This document shows, piece after piece, positions 25,128-39,626 of a stretch of DNA of 64,000 bases. The position numbers were made by a program, and so were the translations under genes. The DNA comes from Enterobacter cloacae complex sp. R_G8 (GTDB taxonomy: Bacteria; Pseudomonadota; Gammaproteobacteria; Enterobacterales; Enterobacteriaceae). The stretch lies in contig NZ_CP102246.1 in assembly GCF_024599795.1 (NCBI RefSeq), positions 4,836,001 to 4,900,000 on the forward strand, written 5' to 3'. The notes under the pieces are model-generated. The model did no database searches. It was not told where the DNA came from and saw nothing but the letters and a program-made list of their open reading frames with translations. Each line of letters begins with the position of its first letter. Position 1 is the stretch's first letter.

Positions 25128-25762
25128 TGTATCAGCCTGATTTCCCCTCCGTTCCCTTTCGTTTAGGACTCTATCCGGTGGTGGACAGCGTGGCGTGGAT
25201 CGAGCGCCTGCTGGCGTGCGGCGTTCGCACAATCCAACTGCGCATCAAGGATAAACGTGATGACGAGGTGGAGGCCGATGTGGTCGCCGCCATCGCGCTG
25301 GGACGTCGTTACGACGGGCGCCTGTTTATCAACGACTACTGGCGGCTGGCCGTTAAGCACCAGGCTTACGGCGTGCATCTGGGTCAGGAGGACCTGGAAA
25401 CAACGGACCTGAGCGCAATCCGGGACGCTGGATTAAGACTGGGGGTATCAACACACGACGACATGGAGATCGACGTGGCGCTGGCGGCTCGCCCTTCGTA
25501 CATCGCACTTGGCCATGTTTTTCCGACGCAGACCAAACAGATGCCCTCTGCCCCACAGGGGCTGACGCAGCTGGCGGCGCACGTTAAACGCCTTGCCGAT
25601 TACCCTACCGTTGCGATCGGTGGGATCAGCCTGGAACGCGCTCCTGCCGTGCTGGATACCGGTGTCGGCAGTATCGCTGTCGTCAGCGCCATTACCCAGG
25701 CGGCAGACTGGCAGGCCGCCACCGCACAGCTCTTACAGCTGGCAGGAGCAGGCGATGAATGA
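25127..25762 (+). CDS. thiE: Thiamine-phosphate synthase
   Basis: ThiE couples the pyrimidine and thiazole phosphates to give thiamine phosphate. The 211-residue TIM-barrel protein shows [14 protein letters not shown], the pyrophosphate loop near [24 protein letters not shown], and the phosphate-binding VAIGGISLE. The start overlaps the thiC stop by one base and the end overlaps thiF by eight bases, consistent with translational coupling. Confidence 0.97.
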
Positions 25763-26510
25763 TCGTGATTTTATGCGCTATAGCCGCCAGATCCTGCTGG
25801 AGGATATCGCCATTGACGGGCAGCAAAAGCTGCTCGCCAGCCGGGTTCTGATTATTGGCCTGGGCGGATTGGGTGCACCTGCCGCGCTCTATCTGGCGGG
25901 GGCGGGCGTGGGCACGCTGGTGCTGGCCGACGACGACGAGGTACATCTCAGCAACCTGCAGCGACAGATCCTTTTCACCACTGAGGACGTCAACCAGCCC
26001 AAAGCACACATTACCCGTAAACGCCTGAATGCGTTGAATCCGGATATTACGCTTATTGCACTCCAGGAGCGGCTCAGCGGCGAAAGCCTGCAGCGCGAAG
26101 TTGCCCTTGCGGATGTGGTACTGGACTGCACCGATAATATGGCGACCCGTCAGGCCATTAACGCCGCCTGCGTGGCACAGAATACGCCGCTTATCACCGC
26201 CAGCGCGGTAGGATTCGGCGGCCAGATGATGGTACTGACCCCGCCCTGGGCGCAGGGCTGTTATCGCTGCCTGTGGCCGGATGATGCCGAGCCGGAGCGC
26301 AACTGCCGCACCGCAGGCATTCTTGGTCCGGTGGTGGGCGTGATGGGCACTCTGCAGGCGCTGGAGGCCATCAAATTGCTCAGCGGTATGGAAACAGAGC
26401 GTAATACACTGCGGCTGTTTGATGCCCGCTCCAGCGGCTGGCGTCATCTGGCGCTGCATCGCGCCAGCCACTGCCCGGTGTGCGGAGGTCAGAATGCGCA
26501 TTCTGTTTAA
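25755..26510 (+). CDS. thiF: ThiS adenylyltransferase
   Basis: ThiF adenylates the C-terminal glycine of ThiS, the first step in loading sulfur for the thiazole ring. The 251-residue protein is an E1-like enzyme with the nucleotide loop [10 protein letters not shown] (33-42), the Arg-rich SNLQRQILF, and zinc cysteines 169/172 (CYRC) and HCPVCGG. The Cys at 184 in ERNCRTAG is the residue that forms the persulfide link in E. coli. The ATG at 25755 gives [15 protein letters not shown]; the longer open frame upstream lies inside thiE. Confidence 0.97.
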   Translation: MNDRDFMRYSRQILLEDIAIDGQQKLLASRVLIIGLGGLGAPAALYLAGAGVGTLVLADDDEVHLSNLQRQILFTTEDVNQPKAHITRKRLNALNPDITLIALQERLSGESLQREVALADVVLDCTDNMATRQAINAACVAQNTPLITASAVGFGGQMMVLTPPWAQGCYRCLWPDDAEPERNCRTAGILGPVVGVMGTLQALEAIKLLSGMETERNTLRLFDARSSGWRHLALHRASHCPVCGGQNAHSV

Positions 26511-26694
26511 CGATGAGCCGATGAAATGCGATGACGGCCTCACCGTTGCCGCGCTGCTCAGGAAGCTGCGCCAGCTCAGGCCGGGAACGGCGCTGGCGCT
26601 TAATCAACAGATCCTGCCGCGTGAGCAGTGGGAACATCAGCAGGTAAGTGAAGGCGACCAGATCCTGCTGTTTCAGGTAATCGCAGGGGGCTGA
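26494..26694 (+). CDS. thiS: Sulfur carrier protein ThiS
   Basis: ThiS carries sulfur as a C-terminal thiocarboxylate to thiazole synthase. The 66-residue ubiquitin-like protein begins [12 protein letters not shown] and ends with the required Gly-Gly (FQVIAGG). The start at 26494 lies inside the end of thiF (17-base overlap), and thiG follows one base after the stop. Confidence 0.96.
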   Translation: MRILFNDEPMKCDDGLTVAALLRKLRQLRPGTALALNQQILPREQWEHQQVSEGDQILLFQVIAGG

Positions 26695-26695
26695 G

Positions 26696-27466
26696 ATGTT
26701 ACGTATTGCTGATAAAATCTTTGATTCACATCTGTTTACCGGAACCGGAAAATTCGCCTCGCCGCAGCTGATGGTGGATGCCATCCGTGAAAGCGGCAGC
26801 CAGCTGGTAACGCTGGCGCTCAAGCGCGTCGATCTGCGCCATCACAGCGACGCCATTCTGGCACCGTTGCTGGATGCTGGCGTTACCCTGCTGCCCAATA
26901 CTTCGGGTGCGAAAACGGCTGAAGAGGCGATTTTTGCGGCTCAGCTGGCCCGTGAAGCGTTGGGTACCCACTGGCTGAAACTGGAAATTCACCCGGATGC
27001 GCGCTGGCTGTTACCCGACCCCATCGAAACGCTGAAAGCGGCGGAAAAACTGGTGCAGCAAGGCTTTACCGTTCTGCCCTACTGCGGAGCCGATCCCGTG
27101 CTGTGTAAACGGCTGGAAGAGGTCGGCTGCGCTGCCGTCATGCCACTGGGCGCCCCAATTGGTTCTAATCAGGGCCTGGAGACCCGCGCCATGCTGGAGA
27201 TCATCATTGAACAGGCCACCGTGCCGGTGGTGGTGGATGCAGGTATTGGCGTGCCAAGCCATGCCGCACAGGCGCTGGAGATGGGAGCCGATGCGGTGCT
27301 GGTGAATACGGCCATTGCGGTAGCCGACGACCCGATCATGATGGCGCGCGCGTTCCGCATGGCGGTGGAGGCCGGCTTGCTGGCACGAGAGTCCGGCCCG
27401 GGAACGCGCAGTTTTCAGGCACAGGCCACCAGCCCGCTGACCGGTTTTCTGGAGGCGCTCTCATGA
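26696..27466 (+). CDS. thiG: Thiazole synthase ThiG
   Basis: ThiG builds the thiazole phosphate from deoxyxylulose phosphate, dehydroglycine and ThiS-thiocarboxylate. The 256-residue TIM-barrel protein has the Schiff-base Lys95 in [11 protein letters not shown], and the phosphate and glycine loops [34 protein letters not shown] (in part) and [10 protein letters not shown]. It works as a complex with ThiH, whose gene overlaps by four bases (ATGA). Confidence 0.97.
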   Translation: MLRIADKIFDSHLFTGTGKFASPQLMVDAIRESGSQLVTLALKRVDLRHHSDAILAPLLDAGVTLLPNTSGAKTAEEAIFAAQLAREALGTHWLKLEIHPDARWLLPDPIETLKAAEKLVQQGFTVLPYCGADPVLCKRLEEVGCAAVMPLGAPIGSNQGLETRAMLEIIIEQATVPVVVDAGIGVPSHAAQALEMGADAVLVNTAIAVADDPIMMARAFRMAVEAGLLARESGPGTRSFQAQATSPLTGFLEALS

Positions 27467-28596
27467 TCACCTTTACCGATCGCTGGCGGCAACTTGACTG
27501 GGACGATATTGCCCTGCGCATCAACAGTAAAACGCAGGCTGATGTGGAGCGCGCCTTACAAGCCCGTCATCTGTCCCGCGACGATATGATGGCCCTGCTC
27601 TCTCCGGCGGCGAGCACCTTTCTTGAGCCGATGGCCCAGCGCGCTCAGAGGCTCACCCGCCAGCGTTTTGGCAACACGGTGAGCTTTTACGTACCGCTCT
27701 ATCTCTCCAACCTGTGCGCCAATGACTGCACCTACTGCGGTTTCTCCATGAGCAACCGCATTAAGCGGAAAACGCTCGATGAGGGCGAAATCGCCCGTGA
27801 GTGTGCCGCCATCCGTGAGATGGGCTTTGAGCATCTCCTGCTGGTCACGGGTGAACACCAGGGCAAAGTCGGGATGGACTATTTTCGACAGCACCTTCCG
27901 GCTATTCGTCGGCAGTTCGCGTCGCTACAGATGGAGGTTCAGCCCCTGTCGCAGGACGAATACGCGGAGCTTAAAGCCCTCGGGCTGGACGGGGTGATGG
28001 TTTATCAGGAAACCTACCACGAGGCGACGTATGCCCGGCATCACCTGAAGGGAAAGAAACAGGATTTCTTCTTCCGGCTGGAGACCCCGGACAGGCTGGG
28101 CCGTGCGGGGATCGACAAAATCGGTCTGGGGGCGCTGATTGGGCTATCCGATAGCTGGCGAGTGGATTGCTATATGGTGGCGGAACACCTGCTATGGCTG
28201 CAGCAGCACTACTGGCAGAGCCGTTACTCCATCTCCTTCCCCCGATTACGCCCGTGTACTGGGGGTGTTGAACCCGCTTCGGTGATGGACGAACGTCAGC
28301 TGGTCCAGGCCATCTGCGCGTTTCGCCTGCTCGCCCCGGAGGTTGAATTATCCCTCTCGACGCGTGAATCTCCTGCGTTTCGCGATCGCGTGATCCCGCT
28401 TGCGATTAACAACGTCAGTGCGTTCTCAAAAACGCAGCCAGGGGGCTATGCCGATGACCATCCGGAGCTGGAACAATTCGCGCCACATGATGGACGACGT
28501 CCGGACGCGGTCGCTGCCGCCCTGACCGCTCAGGGATTACAACCGGTATGGAAAGACTGGGACAGCTGGCTGGGAAGAGCCTCGCAAATACGTTGA
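27463..28596 (+). CDS. thiH: 2-iminoacetate synthase ThiH
   Basis: ThiH is a radical-SAM tyrosine lyase that makes dehydroglycine for ThiG. The 377-residue protein carries the cluster motif [10 protein letters not shown] (Cys 85, 89, 92), followed by the barrel motifs [12 protein letters not shown] and [11 protein letters not shown]. It is the last gene of the thi operon and a terminator follows about 50 bases later. Confidence 0.97.
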   Translation: MITFTDRWRQLDWDDIALRINSKTQADVERALQARHLSRDDMMALLSPAASTFLEPMAQRAQRLTRQRFGNTVSFYVPLYLSNLCANDCTYCGFSMSNRIKRKTLDEGEIARECAAIREMGFEHLLLVTGEHQGKVGMDYFRQHLPAIRRQFASLQMEVQPLSQDEYAELKALGLDGVMVYQETYHEATYARHHLKGKKQDFFFRLETPDRLGRAGIDKIGLGALIGLSDSWRVDCYMVAEHLLWLQQHYWQSRYSISFPRLRPCTGGVEPASVMDERQLVQAICAFRLLAPEVELSLSTRESPAFRDRVIPLAINNVSAFSKTQPGGYADDHPELEQFAPHDGRRPDAVAAALTAQGLQPVWKDWDSWLGRASQIR

Positions 28597-28645
28597 AACG
28601 AACTGCAAGCCGGTAAAAAATTGTCGAGGCGCTCTGGAGAGTCAC

Positions 28646-28682
28646 AACCGGATGATTGTCAGCTGTCGTCCGGTTTTTTATT
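28646..28682 (+). terminator. Terminator of the thi operon
   Basis: The arms AACCGGA(T)G and CGTCCGGTT enclose an AT-rich loop and are followed by TTTTTTATTG. It lies about 50 bases after the thiH stop and separates the thi operon from the cyclase gene. Confidence 0.75.
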
Positions 28683-28868
28683 GTCATACCGTCAGCAACG
28701 GAAGCTGTCCAGGGCGAAAAGCTTCTTCCTCGTTTCGCCCTGCCTCTGATTCTTTGCACAAACGCCCCCGGCCAGTTTAATGAGTATTTTCTTAGTGATT
28801 CTTAAGATAAATCATCTCGCCTGAAATCGTGTTCCGTATAATTCACAACTAACCGCAGGGCAGCGACT

Positions 28869-30467
28869 ATGCTGAGAGGATGTCGGCAAACGAAAAAACT
28901 CACCATCAGGATTGATGTAAAACTCATGGCACTTCACAACAGAAAACTCTCTTTTACCCGCCCCATTATGGTTAGCTTTGCAGGGATCCTGTGCAGTTTT
29001 GCGCTGATCGCGGTCGTGGTTACCCTTTCACAACAAAAGGATTTTCTTGAGGATTATCATAAAATTAATGGTAACTTTACCCACAACCTTGCAGTGAACT
29101 ACACCGAATCTATCCTGCGTGAAAACGACTATATCCTTGGGCGCTCGGCAATATACTTTTCGCGTAACGACACGCTGAACGAGACCCTGATCGTCAATCC
29201 GACGCAGGGACTACAGATGTTGATGCATTTGCAGAACCTGATGCCGACCGTTTCTTCCATCTCTCTGACAGACACCGAGGGGCGTTATCTGCGCGCGCCG
29301 GAGGTGCTCCCCACGGAAAAGAGCAAAACGTTCGATCCCCGGACGCGTCCGTGGTTTATCGCCCAGGCGGAAGCCAGCATCTTCAGTCACTATACCCGTC
29401 CCTACATGGACTATTTCACCGGTCACCCGACTGTGACGCTGTACAAGCCCTTGATTTCGCCAGAAGGCAGGCTGAAGGGCACAATCGCTTTTCATCTTGA
29501 TTTGACCTCCATGGGGTTTACCCTTCGTCAAATGGTGGCGCCTGTGCAGGGGGAGTTTTTTGTCGTCGAACGTGACGGTGCTGTGGTGCTTCACCCTGAT
29601 ACGGGTGCGCTCTTCAAACACTATGTGAGCGAAGCGCTGATGGACAAAATGACCAGCGGCGAAGGCCATCTGTATGATAAGAAAACCAAAGCCTGGTATT
29701 ACTACTACTCCTTCACTAACCCGGACTGGTTTGTCATCTACCGGGTATCGGGCGCGACCCTCACCGATATCACCCGCCATGAAACGACCATCGTCGGCTG
29801 GGGCTTTGCGCTGGCGGCCATCATTATCATCCTCTTCGGTCTGTACCTGCGTCATGCGTCACGTACCGTGCTGATGACGATTATCAACGCCATCAAAACC
29901 GGCGACGTCAGCCAGGCACCGCGTCTGGAAGCGATGCTTAGCCATACCATCCAGTCCAATAAAGAGCGTGAGATGGCCTATGTGCGCCAGGCAACTCACG
30001 ATGCACTCACCGGCTGCAAAAACCGCCGGGCGTTTGATAGCGATGTGAATGAGTTACTGAGTGCCCACCAGCCTTTCGCCCTGGCGCTGATTGATATCGA
30101 CAACTTCAAATCGATTAACGACACCTGGGGTCACCTGAGCGGTGATATCGTCCTGCGTAACGTGGCGCGTGAAGGGATCCAGATAATGCAGCCCCATAAC
30201 GTCTCGGTTTACCGCTACGGTGGAGAAGAGTTCGCGGTGATTTTCCAGGCCGAGCAGATCGCTGCCGCATTCTCGTTACTGGACGCGTGGCGTACCGCCG
30301 TTGAAAGACGCGTCTGGCGGGAAGAAAACCTGCGGGTTACGTTCAGCGCCGGTCTGGGAGAATGGCATTTCGAACCGCTGGAGCAGCTTGTAGGGAGTGT
30401 AGATAACGCACTATACAGCGCGAAACAGCAGGGAAAAAACCGCATTATTCGAACGTCCGTCGGCTGA
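28869..30467 (+). CDS. Membrane diguanylate cyclase (dCache-GGDEF)
   Basis: This 532-residue protein should make cyclic di-GMP in response to a periplasmic or external signal. It has a transmembrane helix at about 35-54, a periplasmic Cache-type sensor (about 60-300) with FDPRTRPWFIA at 155-165, a second helix at about 307-327, and a C-terminal GGDEF domain with HDALTGCKNRRAF, DIDNFKSINDTWGH and YGGEEF (451-455). The active site looks intact. The RxxD inhibitory site expected just before it reads PHNV, so product inhibition at that site is probably absent. A TATAAT at 28837-28842 may be its -10. The first ATG has a weak ribosome site (CAGGG); MALHNRKL at 28926 is an alternative start. E. coli K-12 has no such gene next to thiH. 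Confidence 0.9.
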   Translation: MLRGCRQTKKLTIRIDVKLMALHNRKLSFTRPIMVSFAGILCSFALIAVVVTLSQQKDFLEDYHKINGNFTHNLAVNYTESILRENDYILGRSAIYFSRNDTLNETLIVNPTQGLQMLMHLQNLMPTVSSISLTDTEGRYLRAPEVLPTEKSKTFDPRTRPWFIAQAEASIFSHYTRPYMDYFTGHPTVTLYKPLISPEGRLKGTIAFHLDLTSMGFTLRQMVAPVQGEFFVVERDGAVVLHPDTGALFKHYVSEALMDKMTSGEGHLYDKKTKAWYYYYSFTNPDWFVIYRVSGATLTDITRHETTIVGWGFALAAIIIILFGLYLRHASRTVLMTIINAIKTGDVSQAPRLEAMLSHTIQSNKEREMAYVRQATHDALTGCKNRRAFDSDVNELLSAHQPFALALIDIDNFKSINDTWGHLSGDIVLRNVAREGIQIMQPHNVSVYRYGGEEFAVIFQAEQIAAAFSLLDAWRTAVERRVWREENLRVTFSAGLGEWHFEPLEQLVGSVDNALYSAKQQGKNRIIRTSVG

Positions 30468-30489
30468 TTTTCTCTGCTCGACGCAAAAT

Positions 30490-30503
30490 TGTAACCGGTT
30501 TCA
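30490..30503. promoter_or_regulatory. LacI-family-type palindrome upstream of PTS IIB
   Basis: TGTAACCGGTTTCA is a 14-base palindrome with one mismatch. It has the central CG typical of LacI-family operators and differs from the known PtxS site TGAAACCGGTTTCA by one base. It lies 111 bases upstream of the IIB start. No regulator gene is adjacent, so the binding protein is unknown. Confidence 0.5.
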
Positions 30504-30521
30504 GAAAAATGCCGATTTCTT

Positions 30522-30537
30522 TGTGATGCCAGACACA
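30522..30537. promoter_or_regulatory. Probable CRP site upstream of PTS IIB
   Basis: TGTGA-TGCCAG-ACACA matches the CRP consensus TGTGA-N6-TCACA with one mismatch in the conserved arms. With a possible promoter TTGTTG (30555) - 17 bases - TAATTA, its centre would be near -60, a usual activating position. Confidence 0.5.
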
Positions 30538-30613
30538 CAATCGCGGTAAAGCGGTTGTTGAAGCGGTCTGCACGGGATAATTATCAATAAACACATGTAG
30601 ATCGAGGCTGACT

Positions 30614-30919
30614 ATGAAGAACATCGTTTTATGCTGTGCAGCGGGAATGTCAACCAGCATGCTGGTTCAACGTATGAAAGACGCCGCGCAGAAAAAAGGG
30701 GTTGAAGTAACCATTAAAGCCGTTCCGGTCGCGGAGTTTAAAGATAACATCGCGACGGCCGACATCGTATTACTGGGGCCACAGGTTAAATACGAGCAGG
30801 CGAAACTTCAGGCCCAGGCCGACCCGCTGGGAAAAAAGGTCGCGGTGATCGACATGATGGATTACGGCATGATGAAAGGTGATGCCGTACTGGAAAAAGC
30901 GCTCAAACTGCTGGAGTGA
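30614..30919 (+). CDS. PTS lactose/cellobiose-type IIB protein
   Basis: IIB proteins of this family pass phosphate from IIA to a sugar bound by the IIC permease. The 101-residue sequence starts MKNIVLCCAAGMSTSMLVQRM, with the phosphocysteine loop CAAGMSTS (Cys8) as in the chitobiose protein ChbB, and contains DIVLLGPQVKYE. The ribosome site GAGG is well placed. The IIA gene follows after three bases, but no IIC gene is near: thiH and the cyclase lie on one side and rpoC on the other. Function is therefore either with a distant IIC or regulatory. Confidence 0.9.
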   Translation: MKNIVLCCAAGMSTSMLVQRMKDAAQKKGVEVTIKAVPVAEFKDNIATADIVLLGPQVKYEQAKLQAQADPLGKKVAVIDMMDYGMMKGDAVLEKALKLLE

Positions 30920-30922
30920 CCC

Positions 30923-31240
30923 GTGGAAGATTTAGAAACAACGATCATGGAACTGCTGGTCAACGCGGGTGCGGCGCGCAGTGCTGCCCTGACGGCGTTG
31001 CAGATGGCTCGCAAGGGTGATTTTGACGAAGCCGAAAAAGCGATGGAAGAATCGCGCGAATATGTGAAACATGCGCACACAATCCAGACACAGCTTATTG
31101 GTCTTGATGAAGGTTCCGGGAAGCTTCCGGTTAACCTGATTACCGTCCACTCTCAGGATCACCTGATGAACGCGATGGTCATCCAGGATCTTGCGGGCGA
31201 TATGATTGAGCTTTATCGACGCATCCCGTTGCTAAATTAA
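30923..31240 (+). CDS. PTS lactose/cellobiose-type IIA protein
   Basis: IIA takes phosphate from HPr and hands it to IIB. The 105-residue, all-helical protein has the family motif NLITVHSQDHLMNAM, in which the first His (about 76) is the phosphorylated residue. The early helix DLETTIMELLVNAGAARSAAL is typical of LacIIA/ChbA. Translation starts at a GTG three bases after the IIB stop. It is closed by a bidirectional terminator shared with rpoC. Confidence 0.9.
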   Translation: MEDLETTIMELLVNAGAARSAALTALQMARKGDFDEAEKAMEESREYVKHAHTIQTQLIGLDEGSGKLPVNLITVHSQDHLMNAMVIQDLAGDMIELYRRIPLLN

Positions 31241-31253
31241 AAGCTACAGCTGT

Positions 31254-31281
31254 AAAAAAACCCGCCGAGGCGGGTTTTTTA
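31254..31281. terminator. Bidirectional terminator between PTS IIA and rpoC
   Basis: The stem ACCCGCC/GGCGGGT is flanked by AAAAAAA on one side and TTTTTTA on the other, so it can stop both the rightward PTS transcript and the leftward rpoBC transcript. It lies 13 bases after the IIA stop and 16 bases from the rpoC stop. Confidence 0.9.
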
Positions 31282-31297
31282 TTTACTGCATCAACGA

Positions 31298-35521
<4,224 letters not shown>

Positions 35522-35550
35522 GGATTTGCTCCCGTCGGAGTTAGCACACT

Positions 35551-35578
35551 CTGCTGTCGGGCGTTAACCCGACAGCAG
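35551..35578. other. Perfect inverted repeat in the rpoB-rpoC gap
   Basis: The arms CTGCTGTCGGG (35551-35561) and CCCGACAGCAG (35568-35578) are separated by six bases. No T run follows, so it is not a classical terminator. It could be an mRNA-stability or processing hairpin between the two large cistrons. Confidence 0.7.
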
Positions 35579-35597
35579 TGACCTGTTTGAGCGAGAA

Positions 35598-38500
35598 TTA
35601 CTCGTCTTCCAGTTCGATGTTGATACCCAGCGAACGAATCTCTTTCAACAGTACGTTGAAGGACTCTGGCATGCCCGGTTCCATCTGATGGTTGCCGTCC
35701 ACGATGTTCTTATACATCTTGGTACGACCGTTCACGTCATCAGACTTAACGGTGAGCATTTCCTGCAGGGTGTATGCTGCGCCGTATGCTTCCAGCGCCC
35801 ACACTTCCATCTCCCCGAAGCGCTGACCACCGAACTGTGCCTTACCACCCAGCGGCTGCTGAGTAACCAGGCTGTAAGAACCGGTAGAACGAGCGTGCAT
35901 TTTGTCGTCGACCAGGTGGTTCAGTTTCAGCATGTACATGTAACCTACGGTTACCGGACGCTCGAACTGTTCACCGGTACGGCCGTCAAACAGCGTAATC
36001 TGACCAGACGTTGGCAGACCACCCAGTTGCAGCAGCTCTTTAATTTCAGCTTCTTTTGCACCGTCGAATACCGGCGTTGCAATTGGCATACCTTTGCGCA
36101 GGTTCTCTGCCAGACGCAGCACTTCTTCATCGCTGAAGGTGTTCAGGTCGACTTTCTGACGCACATCGGTACCCAGATCGTAGGCACGCTGGATGAATTC
36201 GCGCAGTTTCGCGACTTCTTCCTGCTGTTTCAGCATGGCGTTAATCTTGTCGCCGATACCTTTCGCAGCCATACCCAGGTGGGTTTCCAGAATCTGACCG
36301 ATGTTCATACGAGACGGTACGCCCAGCGGGTTCAGTACGATATCTACCGGCGTACCGTTAGCATCGTGCGGCATATCTTCGATCGGGTTGATCTTAGAGA
36401 TAACACCCTTGTTACCGTGACGACCTGCCATCTTATCACCAGGCTGGATCTGACGTTTAACAGCCAGATACACCTTAACAATCTTCAGCACGCCTGGTGC
36501 CAGATCGTCGCCCTGAGTGATTTTGCGGCGTTTCGCTTCGAGTTTTTTCTCGAACTCGTGTTTCAGTTCGTCATACTGCTCAGCCAGCTGTTCCAGCTGA
36601 TTTTGTTTCTCTTCGTCGGTCAGGCCCAGTTCCAGCCAGCGATCGCGTGGCAGTTTGTCGAGCTTCTCAGCTTCAACGCCACCGGCAACCAGTACCGCAT
36701 AGATACGGCTGAACAGACCCGCTTCGAGGATCTGCAGTTCTTCAGACAGGTCTTTCTTAGCCTGTTTGAGCTGCATCTCTTCGATTTCCAGCGCACGTTT
36801 GTCTTTCTCAACGCCGTCACGGGTGAAGACCTGAACGTCGATAACCGTACCGGAAACACCGTTTGGTACGCGCAGAGAAGAGTCTTTAACGTCAGACGCT
36901 TTCTCACCGAAGATTGCACGCAGCAGTTTCTCTTCTGGCGTCAGCTGAGTTTCACCTTTCGGCGTAACCTTACCAACCAGAATATCGCCGCCGGTCACTT
37001 CCGCACCGATGTAAACGATACCGGATTCATCCAGTTTGGAGAGCGCAGCTTCACCCACGTTAGGGATGTCAGCGGTGATCTCTTCTGGCCCCAGCTTGGT
37101 GTCACGGGACACACAGGCCAGTTCCTGAATGTGGATGGTGGTGAAACGATCTTCCTGAACCACACGCTCGGAGACGAGGATGGAGTCTTCGAAGTTGTAA
37201 CCGTTCCACGGCATGAACGCTACGCGCATGTTCTGACCGAGCGCCAGTTCACCGAGGTCGGTGGACGGACCGTCTGCCAGCACGTCGCCGCGCTCAACTG
37301 GCTCACCCAGAGATACGCAAGGCATCTGGTTGATACAGGTGTTCTGGTTAGAACGGGTGTATTTGGTCAGGTTGTAGATGTCGATACCCGCTTCGCCCGG
37401 ATACATCTCGTCTTCGTTAACTTTGATAACGATACGGGATGCGTCAACGTACTGAACGGTACCGCCACGCTTAGCCACTGCAGTAACACCGGAGTCAACG
37501 GCAACAGCACGTTCCATACCGGTACCAACCAGCGGCTTATCAGCACGCAGAGTTGGAACGGCCTGACGTTGCATGTTCGCACCCATCAATGCACGGTTGG
37601 CGTCATCGTGTTCCAGGAACGGGATCAGGGACGCACCGACGGATACCACCTGCTGGGTGGATACGTCCATGTAGTCAACCTGGTCGCGGCTGAACAAGCT
37701 GGATTCGCCTTTGCTACGGCAGGTAACCAGATCTTCTACAAAGTGGCCTTCGTCATCCAGGTTGGAGTTCGCCTGAGCGATAACGTAGTTGCCTTCTTCA
37801 ATAGCAGACAGGTAATGAATTTCGTCGGTAACAACACCGTCAGTCACTTTACGGTACGGGGTCTCAAGGAAACCGTATTCGTTTGTCTGTGCGTACACGG
37901 ACAGGGAGTTGATCAGACCGATGTTTGGACCTTCAGGGGTTTCGATTGGACATACGCGACCGTAGTGCGTCGGGTGTACGTCTCGAACTTCGAAGCCTGC
38001 GCGTTCACGAGTCAGACCGCCTGGGCCGAGTGCAGAGATACGACGTTTGTGCGTAATCTCAGACAGCGGGTTGTTCTGGTCCATGAACTGAGACAGCTGG
38101 CTGGAACCGAAGAACTCTTTCACGGCGGCAGAAATCGGCTTGGCGTTGATCATATCCTGAGGCATCAGGGTATCCAGATCGCCCAGAGACAGACGCTCTT
38201 TCACCGCACGCTCTACACGTACCAGGCCAACGCGGAACTGGTTTTCCGCCATTTCACCTACAGAACGGATACGACGGTTGCCGAGGTGGTCGATATCGTC
38301 CACTTCGCCTTTACCGTTACGGATATCGATGAGCTTCTTCATCACTTCGATGATGTCGTCTTTGCTCAGGATACCGGAACCTTCGATCTCATCGCGCAGC
38401 AGAGAACGGTTGAACTTCATACGACCAACCGCAGACAGATCGTAGCGGTCTTCAGAGAAGAACAGGTTCTCGAACAGGCTTTCAGCCGCTTCGCGAGTTG

Positions 38501-39626
38501 GTGGCTCACCAGGACGCATCATGCGGTAGATTTCTACCAGCGCGCTCAGACGATCGTTGGTTGGGTCGACGCGTACAGTCTCAGAGATGTACGGACCGTG
38601 GTCCAGATCGTTGGTGAACAGCGTTTCGATACGTTTGTGACCAGCCTGACTCAGCTTAGCCAGCAGATCCAGGCTCAGCTCCATGTTCGCCGGGCAGATC
38701 AGCTCGCCAGTTGATTCATCAACGTAATCTTTCGCGGCTACTTTTCCTGCAATGTATTCAACCGGAACTTCGATGTGTTTGATATCATCTTTTTCCAGCT
38801 GACGGATGTGGCGCGCGGTAATACGGCGACCTTTTTCCACATACACTTTGCCGTCGGCTTCGATGTCGAACGACGCGGTCTCACCACGCAGACGTTCCGG
38901 CACCAGCTCCATCTGCAGCTTGTTGTCGCGGATTTCAAAGATCACTTTCTCAAAGAACAGGTCCAGGATCTGCTCAGTGGTGTAGTTCAGTGCACGCAGA
39001 ATGATGGTTGCAGGCAGTTTACGACGACGGTCGATACGGACAAACAGGTTGTCTTTTGGATCGAACTCGAAGTCCAGCCATGAACCACGGTAAGGAATGA
39101 TGCGTGCGTTATACAGTACTTTACCGGAAGAGTGTGTTTTACCTTTATCGCTGTCGAAGAAGACGCCCGGGCTACGGTGCAGCTGGGAAACGATAACACG
39201 CTCAGTACCGTTGATAACGAAAGTACCGTTGTCTGTCATGAGTGGAATTTCACCCATGTAGACTTCTTGTTCTTTAATGTCTTTAACAGTGCCTTCCGGC
39301 GCTTCGCGCTCGTAGATCACCAGACGCAGTTTTACGCGCAGCGGTGCGGAATAGGTCACGCCACGGATCTGACATTCCTGAACGTCAAACACCGGTTCGC
39401 CAAGGCGGTAGCTGACGTACTGCAGCTCGGAGTTACCGCTGTAGCTCTGAATTGGGAACACGGAACGGAAGGCTGCTTCCAGGCCGTACTGCCCTTCAGG
39501 ATCTTGCTCGATAAACTTCTGGAACGAGTCAAGCTGGATAGAAAGGAGATATGGAATGTCCAGAACTTGTGGACGTTTACCAAAATCCTTACGAATACGT
39601 TTTTTCTCGGTATAGGAGTAAACCAT
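35598..39626 (-). CDS. rpoB: RNA polymerase beta subunit
   Basis: The beta subunit of RNA polymerase, 1342 residues as in E. coli. The rifampicin region reads [25 protein letters not shown] (in part) with wild-type-looking residues, so no resistance change is evident there. The C terminus is [11 protein letters not shown]. The start is the ATG giving [16 protein letters not shown]; the frame is open 44 codons further upstream through the rplL-rpoB gap, but that stretch has no family match. It is the first RNA polymerase gene after rplJL. Confidence 0.99.
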   Translation of the reverse strand: MVYSYTEKKRIRKDFGKRPQVLDIPYLLSIQLDSFQKFIEQDPEGQYGLEAAFRSVFPIQSYSGNSELQYVSYRLGEPVFDVQECQIRGVTYSAPLRVKLRLVIYEREAPEGTVKDIKEQEVYMGEIPLMTDNGTFVINGTERVIVSQLHRSPGVFFDSDKGKTHSSGKVLYNARIIPYRGSWLDFEFDPKDNLFVRIDRRRKLPATIILRALNYTTEQILDLFFEKVIFEIRDNKLQMELVPERLRGETASFDIEADGKVYVEKGRRITARHIRQLEKDDIKHIEVPVEYIAGKVAAKDYVDESTGELICPANMELSLDLLAKLSQAGHKRIETLFTNDLDHGPYISETVRVDPTNDRLSALVEIYRMMRPGEPPTREAAESLFENLFFSEDRYDLSAVGRMKFNRSLLRDEIEGSGILSKDDIIEVMKKLIDIRNGKGEVDDIDHLGNRRIRSVGEMAENQFRVGLVRVERAVKERLSLGDLDTLMPQDMINAKPISAAVKEFFGSSQLSQFMDQNNPLSEITHKRRISALGPGGLTRERAGFEVRDVHPTHYGRVCPIETPEGPNIGLINSLSVYAQTNEYGFLETPYRKVTDGVVTDEIHYLSAIEEGNYVIAQANSNLDDEGHFVEDLVTCRSKGESSLFSRDQVDYMDVSTQQVVSVGASLIPFLEHDDANRALMGANMQRQAVPTLRADKPLVGTGMERAVAVDSGVTAVAKRGGTVQYVDASRIVIKVNEDEMYPGEAGIDIYNLTKYTRSNQNTCINQMPCVSLGEPVERGDVLADGPSTDLGELALGQNMRVAFMPWNGYNFEDSILVSERVVQEDRFTTIHIQELACVSRDTKLGPEEITADIPNVGEAALSKLDESGIVYIGAEVTGGDILVGKVTPKGETQLTPEEKLLRAIFGEKASDVKDSSLRVPNGVSGTVIDVQVFTRDGVEKDKRALEIEEMQLKQAKKDLSEELQILEAGLFSRIYAVLVAGGVEAEKLDKLPRDRWLELGLTDEEKQNQLEQLAEQYDELKHEFEKKLEAKRRKITQGDDLAPGVLKIVKVYLAVKRQIQPGDKMAGRHGNKGVISKINPIEDMPHDANGTPVDIVLNPLGVPSRMNIGQILETHLGMAAKGIGDKINAMLKQQEEVAKLREFIQRAYDLGTDVRQKVDLNTFSDEEVLRLAENLRKGMPIATPVFDGAKEAEIKELLQLGGLPTSGQITLFDGRTGEQFERPVTVGYMYMLKLNHLVDDKMHARSTGSYSLVTQQPLGGKAQFGGQRFGEMEVWALEAYGAAYTLQEMLTVKSDDVNGRTKMYKNIVDGNHQMEPGMPESFNVLLKEIRSLGINIELEDE

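Noticed and set aside
35926..36030. Possible rearrangement or resistance change within rpoB
   Set aside because: The reading frame is full length and the rifampicin region looks wild type by eye, so nothing unusual can be supported.
35688..38714. A 1008-codon open frame antisense to rpoB, and a 617-codon frame antisense to rpoC (31766-33619)
   Set aside because: Highly expressed genes with strong codon bias often leave long open antisense frames. The translations are rich in Gln, Thr, Val and Phe, with no domain or ribosome site, while rpoB and rpoC are certain.
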